A stretch of DNA of 64,000 nt from Gonatopus flavifemur (Eukaryota > Arthropoda > Insecta > Hymenoptera > Dryinidae): positions 41,718,001 to 41,782,000 of the forward strand of contig JAFFJZ010000001.1 in assembly GCA_018340375.1 (NCBI GenBank), in the 5' to 3' direction. Both the position numbers and the translations under genes were made by a program. Within the stretch, counting starts at the first letter, position 1. Each line of letters starts with the position of its first letter. Shown piece by piece: positions 57,213 through 64,000 of this stretch. The notes under the pieces were generated by a model, which was not told where the DNA came from, made no database searches, and saw nothing but the letters and a program-made list of their open reading frames with translations.

Positions 57213-57482
57213 ATATCATTTCGGATTATCGTATTTGCAATTGAATATAAAATAAATCAGGATTCGAAGTTTATATTGAGACCCTCGTTGCGAGCACGAA
57301 ATTTCGATAACTTGAATTACTCGGACCAAAGATTGTTTGGGGAATTTATTGTTGGAAATGTATATAACCCGTTGTTGGAACACTGGCGTGACCTTGGCTC
57401 AGCAGATCAACAACATGGGTTTGCCAGAGTTGCATTAATATCGCAACGACTCTGGCCAATTTTAAGACCCAGGGTTGTTTGA
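57213..57482 (+). pseudogene. 89-codon open frame without a start, unrecognised
   Basis: Open from after a TAA at 57210-57212 to a TGA at 57480-57482. It contains no Met at all and reads, in part, KFILRPSLRARNFDNLNY, SDQRLFGEFIVGNVYNPLLE and HWRDLGSADQQHGFARVALI. The composition is less AT-biased than chance frames here. A possible acceptor (AAATAAATCAG) lies at 57250-57260. I do not recognise the family. It may be a decayed gene, a retrocopy or a last exon; confidence that it ever coded is modest. Confidence 0.3.
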
Positions 57483-57541
57483 CATCTGTCAGAAAAATGG
57501 CACCAATTGAAGAATAATGATGGTACAGCGACGGTTTAAGC

Positions 57542-58020
57542 GCACCGAAAAAAGTCCCATGTAAATTTTACATTGGCTGCTGTGAATTCAACATAACTGT
57601 TCACATGAATGCGATTGGAGTAAAATTTACTTTGGAACCAATGTTATATTTATATTGTTACCAAAGTGAATTAGATGAAACTGAAACTGGTAGCCGTAGA
57701 GCTAGCAGCCGCTTTTCATAACTCTTTATACACAATTTTTATTAAGGATTTGAGGATCTGAAACGTTTGGTAGGATGTTACTCAATCGATTTCTGGTATA
57801 AACAAAGCTCCAATAACCTTGATTCAAAAGTTACAACAATCGGCTGCCAACTTTACGCCTGCTAGTTTCAGCTTTATGTAAATGAAAGAAGTGTTGCTGT
57901 GAATTACCTTTAATAACAATGTAAATCCAACAGGATTGTGTAGTAAATTTTACATGAAATCCACACTATAATCATTACCTGACGTTTCATGTAATTTTTA
58001 TATGGAGATTTTTTTCCGTG
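57542..58020. mobile_element. CACGGAAAAAA-type element carrying a nested foldback
   Basis: The left ACCGAAAAAAGTCCCATGTAAA and right TATGGAGATTTTTTTCCGTG ends are inverted and share TGTAAATTTTACAT words. The segment 57674-57877 inside it belongs to another family. Confidence 0.6.
57674..57877. mobile_element. Nested 'GAAACTGGCAGCCGTGGAGCTAG' foldback
   Basis: ATGAAACTGAAACTGGTAGC and the right end GCCTGCTAGTTTCAGCTTTAT are inverted. AATCGATTTCTGGTATAAAC and AAAGTTACAACAATCGGCTG match the copies at 58816-59004 and 11863-12247. Confidence 0.7.
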
Positions 58021-58416
58021 TGTTTTTACCAGGGTTTGATAACTAAATCCTTGCGAGTATATAGTGGACCGTTGGTTCATTCCCGGTAATTTCTTCATGG
58101 ATTGAGCCACTTGCATTTTCTTTTCAGTCACCGTCAGAATTAACTAAGATATTCCGTCCTCCTCCCAACGTACTCCGCTACAGACTCAATTATTCAATTG
58201 TTCAACTGCTCAGTTGGGGTTGTCGCGTGTTTCATAGGTATTGATAATACAAATTCAAATCACCTTCAATACGGATAACACATGAGAAAAATTCTACATT
58301 AGTCAATCAAATGTGATATAACCAAAAGAAAACGATAGATAAATTTCTAAATAACGTAACCCTTCATCGAAACTAATAAAAGTCTGACGGAGTTGGTCAT
58401 TAATATAAAATGAGTA

Positions 58417-58668
58417 CACCCAGAAAAAAAACTTGTAAAATTGATATCTTGTGCAGTCAATATTTGGACGATTTAAAAAAATAGTTCGAACTCTACCACA
58501 ATTTCACTTGATTTTACAGGTGGGCATGTAAGATTTACTTCAGCTGTAGTGTGTCTCACATTCGCTGCCGTAAAATCAACTTAAATTGTGGTAGCTCGAA
58601 CTACTTTGGAAATCGTTCAAATATTGACTCCACAAGATGTAAAGTTTACAACTTCTTTTTTCTCACTG
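58417..58668. mobile_element. MITE, 'CACCCAGAAAAAAAACTTG'
   Basis: TA-flanked. Starts CACCCAGAAAAAAAACTTGT and ends CAACTTCTTTTTTCTCACTG. The arms share AATATTTGGACGATTTAAAA and CGTTCAAATATTGACTCC, and GAACTCTACCACAATTTCAC with its complement. Relative at 22200-22407. Confidence 0.7.
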
Positions 58669-58815
58669 TAGTCACAGGAGATGTTCCAACCAGCTAACGC
58701 AAACATCTGTTGCATTATAGTACAGTTGGTGTAACTATTGGCTCCATTTATGGGACTTCTCGCTTTGTTCGACCATCTAAGCAAGCAGTCGCGGGAACTA
58801 CTGAATAACTGTGGT

Positions 58816-59004
58816 TATGAAGCTGAAACTGGCAGCCGTGGAGCTAGGAGCCAGTTTTTTTAACTTTTGATTAAACGTTGTTTAAGATCTTTTTATACCA
58901 TAAATCGATCAAGCAGCTTCCCATTGAACGTTCCAGATCCTTGAATCTTCAATAAACGTTTAATGTAAAAAATTATGACTATCGGCTGCAAGTTTCAGCT
59001 TCAT
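58816..59004. mobile_element. Foldback, best copy of the 'TATGAAGCTGAAACTGGCAGCC' family
   Basis: TATGAAGCTGAAACTGGCAG at the left and GCTGCAAGTTTCAGCTTCAT at the right. ACTGTGGT (58808-58815) and GCTGTGGT (59005-59012) flank it as an 8-bp duplication with one mismatch. The copies at 11863, 18550 and 57674 share its right half. The 8-bp duplication allows hAT or P-type origin. Confidence 0.75.
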
Positions 59005-59605
59005 GCTGTGGTCCCTACTTTCGATGAACGATCAAACGTCAAGTACTTGATCATTTGTTTCAGTTACTTCTTTTTTTTTCGAGTATAATTGACTCCGACG
59101 AAAGATTAAGAATTGTTCTCCATGTATTATAAGTATAACGTAAGTATTATCATCGAAATTTTTCACAATTTATGCGTTTATATGATCAAAATTTTTTATC
59201 AATGAATATATTTGTATTATCAACCTGCAATTATGAATCAGTTTCAAACTATATAAAACAAACGTCTCACTTGCTTGGAGAGTTATAAAACAAAAATACA
59301 AAACAATATATTGCATCGATAGTCAAAGCTTGTAAGATGCATATGATCCACTTATATCTCCTATCCATAGCTGCTCATACATATACACACCTGAGAATTG
59401 TTAGTATAGGTCGTTGTTAATGTACAATAGGCACCTACCTATACGGCTTGTTCCGTGTATGTACATACATGCGGGTTGAACTGCACGATTGATAGGTTGA
59501 ACAGTGGCAACGGTGGCAGTGACCCATGACCCGGATTGAAAACTGGGTGTCGGGAGAGGTGGTTTGTGTGTATAGGCTTGCGCTACATAACGGGTAGTGG
59601 GGAGG

Positions 59606-59606
<1 letters not shown>

Positions 59607-59641
<35 letters not shown>
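59607..59641 (+). repeat. (TA)n microsatellite
   Basis: About 16 uninterrupted TA dinucleotides. Likely length-polymorphic. Confidence 0.9.
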
Positions 59642-59644
<3 letters not shown>

Positions 59645-60064
59645 GAGAGAAGAGAATATAGAACGAGTGATATTGGGGAATGAAGGAAGAGAAGCAGGTG
59701 TTGGTTAGGGTAGTATACACACACCATCATTGTACTCGTCGAGGATCGATTTTCATTCTTTCCTCCTTTCTGCTTTCACCTCCTGGAAAGCAGGAAATCT
59801 CTCTTGCTCTCTCTTCTTTTTCTTTCTTTCTCTCTCTCTCTTACTCTCTCTTACTCTCTCTCATCGTCCTTTTCTGTACAAGCCGCCCTTCGTATCACTT
59901 TTATCGGTTATACCACATCTTTTGGACGTTATATAAATATAATGGATAAATACAAGCTTGTGGTTGTTTATTAACTTTGAGGCAGTTGAATATCACATAA
60001 TTCCTTTTCGTTGTACATTCATATTCCAGATATCCGGTAAAAACGTTTGGGCATCAGGTGTGTA

Positions 60065-60290
60065 CACATAGTAAATTTATTGTTGAATTTACTATGGGAT
60101 CTTAGGGATGGAGGAGCATATTGACTTTCCCATGAAATTTACTATAGATCTGAACACTGAAATTTAATATGGTATAACAACAGAAAGTTGATCAAATTTA
60201 CAATGTTCTACAGTAACTTTAATGAGAAATCTGTATGTTTCTCCATTCCTCAGATTTCATAGTAAATTTAACTATGAATTTCTCTCAGTG
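60065..60290. mobile_element. MITE, family of 1132-1352
   Basis: The right end CATAGTAAATTTAACTATGA followed by ATTTCTCTCAGTG and TA is intact. The left end has lost the GAGAGAAA tip and begins CACATAGTAAATTTATTG. The order of internal blocks matches 1132-1352. Confidence 0.7.
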
Positions 60291-61218
60291 TATGTAAATT
60301 GGGTGTGTATGATTAGTTAGAATCCGGAAACCGTGAATAAGGAAAATCTTATAAAGCCCTTGCAAGGTACTTATCTGATTTCCCTAATAGGATTCAAATA
60401 GGGTTGTAACGCAGGGGCACATTAGGGTTCGGAGGAGATTTCCATAAAATCGAGCGAAATAGAGAAAACCATAACGAAACCTGATGAGGACCTGATAGGA
60501 AATCAGGCATGCCTCGTCAGGCCTTGATATTTTCCCATCCAAAATTTCTACTAGGGATAACTCTACGAGTTGCTACGTTGTAACCACAATATAACATGTT
60601 TCATTTTAGCAACATCGTAGTTTCAACCATCTGTTATAAGTGATCCTATTAAACTCGATAAATTTTTTCAACGCCAGTTTTAAGGTTGGACACACACACA
60701 TATATGCACATATGAGCGCATGATCTCGAATCTAAGGTCAAAAAGTGTCTATGATGCATATTTTCCAAAAAAACAAGGTCATAATAATTTCATGCAACCA
60801 TCATATAATCATGTAACCAACACAAAACAGTTACGTTGCGGCTACTTTTCCTGAGTGTGAAATTACATGTTACTTGTCCATTGCATGTGATTTAGGAGTT
60901 ACCTTATAATCACGATACCGTGATGAACTGTCTTTATCGAATAATATCTAATTGTTATTACATTTCATATGATTTCGATTCTTCAAAAAACAGGGTGACC
61001 AGCGGTTAGAAAAGTCTCACGGAATGGTTCAATTGCATATTTGGTTTGAATAACCAATGAGGAGATGATAAAATTCCAGGTCTGGCCACCCTAAAAAAGC
61101 AGCGATTGAAAAATCATGAATTTCATATTTAACATATGTTATATTATATATTTTAATCGTGTTGGAGAACACTACAGGACCAGTATTTCATGAATTGTCA
61201 TCTTTTTCTCTGTTTCAG

Positions 61219-61273
61219 TTTCCTAGATAAAGTAGCCATTGTCAAACAACCGGATTATACACCTACGGAACAG
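61219..61273 (+). CDS. Galphas: G-alpha-s coding exon, end of helical domain
   Basis: The 55-bp exon lies between CTCTGTTTCAG and GTATGC. Its first base completes Tyr, then it reads FLDKVAIVKQPDYTPTEQ and ends on a codon boundary. 'YFLD' followed by 'DYTPTEQ' is the conserved approach to linker 2 and switch I. The middle (KVAIVKQP) is variable among insects. Confidence 0.96.
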
Positions 61274-61627
61274 GTATGCATCAAATTCCAACATACCTAC
61301 CCTACATTTTAAAGCGATTCACAATTCTAATTGACATTTATTGACTAACTATTTGAAGTATGGTTAGGCTAGATAGCTGCAGTGACGACACTAACATCGT
61401 TCTAAAACGATACAGGTTGCTGTCATAGCAATCGGTGTCGTTCTCAGAACGATCCGTTTGCATTGAGAAAAATCACATAGTTGCTGTAACTAAGTGCTAG
61501 CCACAGCAGCATGATAATTGATTCATATATCAGACAGCTAGACTTTTGTTCAAATCAACGCATTTTGTTTAGTTAATTGAATTTAGTTGGAATGAGTAAA
61601 ACTTCCACTTCTTACAAATAAATATTC

Positions 61628-61994
61628 CCGTACAGCACAACCACCGATCCTCCACCTAGGACTCCGGTGGACTGGAAGTGGAGGATTGGTAGAGAAATGG
61701 GAGCCATAGAAATGAAGGAGAAATAAGGGAGAGTCTCCGTTGAGGCAACGGAGAGGTGACACAGAAATGTCCGCCCCCTGTATTTTCGATATAATTCATA
61801 TCGGTGCATTCACATAACCAAATCTGAATCTATGAATTCACGAACTGAAGTTTTATTGAAAATACAGAGGGCAGACATTTCTCCGTCGCCTCAACGGAGA
61901 CTCTCCCTTATCTCTCCCTTATTTCCACGGTTCCCATTTCTCCACCAATTCTCCACCTCCAGTCCACCGAAGTCATAGGTGGAGTGCTGTACGG
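61628..61994. mobile_element. Hairpin with ~140-bp arms
   Basis: CCGTACAGCACAACCACCGA pairs with the complement ending GGAGTGCTGTACGG. Arms continue through GACTGGAAGTGGAGGATTGG, GGGAGAGTCTCCGTTGAGGC and GACACAGAAATGTCCGCCCC to a loop near 61800-61850. One strand of each arm is purine-rich. It lies about 350 bases after the exon at 61219. Confidence 0.75.
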
Positions 61995-62113
61995 ATTTTA
62001 ATGTTGTGACCATCAAATATTCCAACTAAATTATTTAGTTGATAAAATATGATTGTGACTGAGATATTGTTAATTATTGAAAATCAAATATCTACTAGGA
62101 ATTTCTAAACAAC

Positions 62114-62241
62114 CTCACTAGAAATGACTCCAGTAGTTTTCCTAGGTTATTACAAGGCGTGGCTAGGCCTTGAAAATCCCTCACAAGGGCATCGTAAGGT
62201 CTTGCAAGGCCTAGAGAATCACTAGAGTGATTTCTACTGAG
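62114..62241. repeat. Small foldback with TTTCTACT tips
   Basis: CTAGAAATGACTCCAGTAG is loosely inverted against CTAGAGTGATTTCTACTG, and AAGGCGTGGCTAGGCCTTG against CAAGGTCTTGCAAGGCCTAG. Probably related to 21256-21419. Confidence 0.5.
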
Positions 62242-63830
62242 GATATTTTAGTCAGGAGAGATCGTAAAAAATTTTTTACATTTTCACTTGCTCCATATTT
62301 TAGCACAATTTCACTGCATGAAAAAAGATTTTGTGCGAATATTCTTCAGACAAAACGATCACAAAACCGATAAACCGATGAAACTGAACACTTTGGTTAT
62401 GGATTAATTCTTCCAAACACAAAATCCAAAATTTCGGATAGCCGTTGAATGCGGTTGCAGGCGTGTCGTTGAAAAGTGGGCATGGGTGGAAATGCCGGTG
62501 AAACAATTGAAAATGATGAGATGGTAGTTAGCGCATGCGTAATCAGATTCTATTTGCTAAATAAGTCATTCGAATAAATATTTCAAGTTGCGTTGAATAA
62601 ACATTTTTGAAATGAAACAATTTATTCAACGCGCATAAATTGTTAATTGTCACAAATAAATTACTTATGCGAATTACTTAACGGAACTTTTATTTCAAAT
62701 GAATAGACGTCGAATTATTGTTTTTGCTAACGGAGATAAATTTTTATTTATATCAAATAGAGATTTATTCAAACGCCCCGAAAGATTATCAACTAAAGTA
62801 TCTTTGCTCACGCAACTAAGCGATTTTTCTCAGTGTGACTGTGATAGCCGTACCGAAGTTCCTATACTTCAAATAACTAGTATAGGTGAGCAATACTGTT
62901 ATAAGACTACTACATTTTTTCAGTACACGCTGATCTCCTTATAGTCATTCAATATCCTTTATGAATTCATCGTGAATTTCTTTGAGAGTTCCCTTCATGA
63001 CAGTTTAGAATTGATTTTTGAAGAATTCTAATATTTTCAGTATGAATTTTCCCGAAAGTGCCATGACGGAAGCTTATTTGAGATTTGCGTGCGTTGAGGA
63101 GGATACTTCGCATCTTAAACCCAAGGAGAGTTGTGGTTGACTACCGCGTAATCATAATTTTTGTCACCTCAATAAATTCATCTCATACAGTACAAAGAAA
63201 GTAGCTATTTTTTAATCATCCAAATGATAGCTAATTATTTTTTCCGTGTATATATACACACGACATCATACACGAAAAAAGCGTTTATTATAAATCACGA
63301 TATTTGTTAGCATGTCAGAATAGATTTGCTTTATGATGTTGTTCAGTCAAATACCTCCTCGAAACTGCTTAGGACAAACAATGTTTTTTTTTGTAAAGAA
63401 AAAATTTCTAGTGTTTATTTTGTTACTATGTAGAATTTATTCAGAATTTTTATACAATCTATAGGAGAATCATGGTCTTTGATCGCAAAAGTTGTTGTAG
63501 CTTGAAAAATTTTTGAAAAATCCTGAAATCAACGGGCATTGTTTGAGAAATAATCATAAAATCTTGGTAAAAAAACTAATTAACTCTTTTTGAGTTTGTT
63601 TTAGAAATGTAGTTTCTCACTTACACTTCTCGAATACCAGGGATTCATAAGGAACTAATTCAAAACTGTCACAACGAAAATTTTCAAAGAATCTCACGAT
63701 GAATTCATAAATAATTTTTTGGGACTACATCGAGACCGACGTGCCGTACGAAAATTTTGTGATATCATTGATTATTTCTATAAAATATGCTCTGTTTCAG
63801 AGTAAATGATTCAAATGTTGACAATATTGA

Positions 63831-64000
<170 letters not shown>

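Larger units (their letters stand above)
50405..61218 (+). other. G-alpha-s intron (10.8 kb)
   Basis: GTAAGT…CTGTTTCAG intron. It contains the 661-bp TTAA-bounded hairpin, several MITEs, a TA microsatellite and the candidate alternative terminal exon at 56248. Stretches without a defined element are 50410-50840, 51510-51915, 52160-52785, 53045-53545, 53755-54495, 56380-57210, 58022-58415, 59010-59600, 59645-60060 and 60295-61215. The segment 59740-59870 is pyrimidine-rich (repeated CTCTCTCTTA), which keeps frames open there without implying a gene. Confidence 0.85.

Noticed and set aside
59401..59949. Overlapping frames on both strands near the TA microsatellite
   Set aside because: Kept open by (TA)n and CT-rich low complexity; the peptides are poly-Tyr/Ile or poly-Ser/Leu.

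Overview
The window is eukaryotic nuclear DNA, very AT-rich and gene-poor, almost certainly from an insect. A parasitoid-type hymenopteran is my guess from base composition and density of small transposons, but the sequence alone does not prove it. The only clear host gene is the plus-strand gene for the stimulatory heterotrimeric G-protein alpha subunit (G-alpha-s). Six consecutive internal coding exons can be read, at 20495-20567, 26427-26481, 30094-30213, 50307-50404, 61219-61273 and 63894-63967. All have GT/AG borders and compatible phases, and together they give 475 coding bases. They run from the P-loop through the start of the helical domain to switch I with the conserved 'RCRVLTSG' arginine region. 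The N-terminal exon that should precede them was not recognised in the first 20.4 kb and probably lies upstream. The 3' exons (from 'MFDVGGQ' on) lie beyond base 64000.

About 99% of the window is intron or 5' sequence, with intron lengths of about 5.9, 3.6, 20.1, 10.8 and 2.6 kb. These are packed with short palindromic (foldback) transposons. Most have termini of the form CACTGAGAGAAA, CACGGAGAAAA, CACTGTAAAAA or CACTGTTAGAAA next to a TA dinucleotide. Others look hAT-like (TAGGGATGGGC ends, 8-bp duplications), piggyBac-like (CCTAGAACGGGC ends, TTAA) or pogo-like (CAGGGGAG ends, TA). Several are nested two or three deep, which gives an insertion order. At 17252-18538 there is an almost intact 1287-bp mariner of mauritiana type, broken by one extra base in a T run.

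The most unusual block is 23.8-26.3 kb, in the intron after the P-loop exon. It is a strict 31-bp minisatellite of roughly 34 units with almost no stop codons in any frame, so it gives long artefactual ORFs with a 31-residue period. It is framed by diverged inverted repeats of about 300 bp, i.e. a foldback-type composite.

Other points of interest are: a candidate alternative terminal exon at 56248-56317 whose acceptor phase fits the exon at 50307-50404 and which is followed by AATAAA; a minus-strand open frame at 47829-48322 with two CxxC pairs and an apparent splice acceptor; and an 89-codon open frame without a start at 57213-57482. I see no tRNA, rRNA or CRISPR, and no recognisable viral gene.
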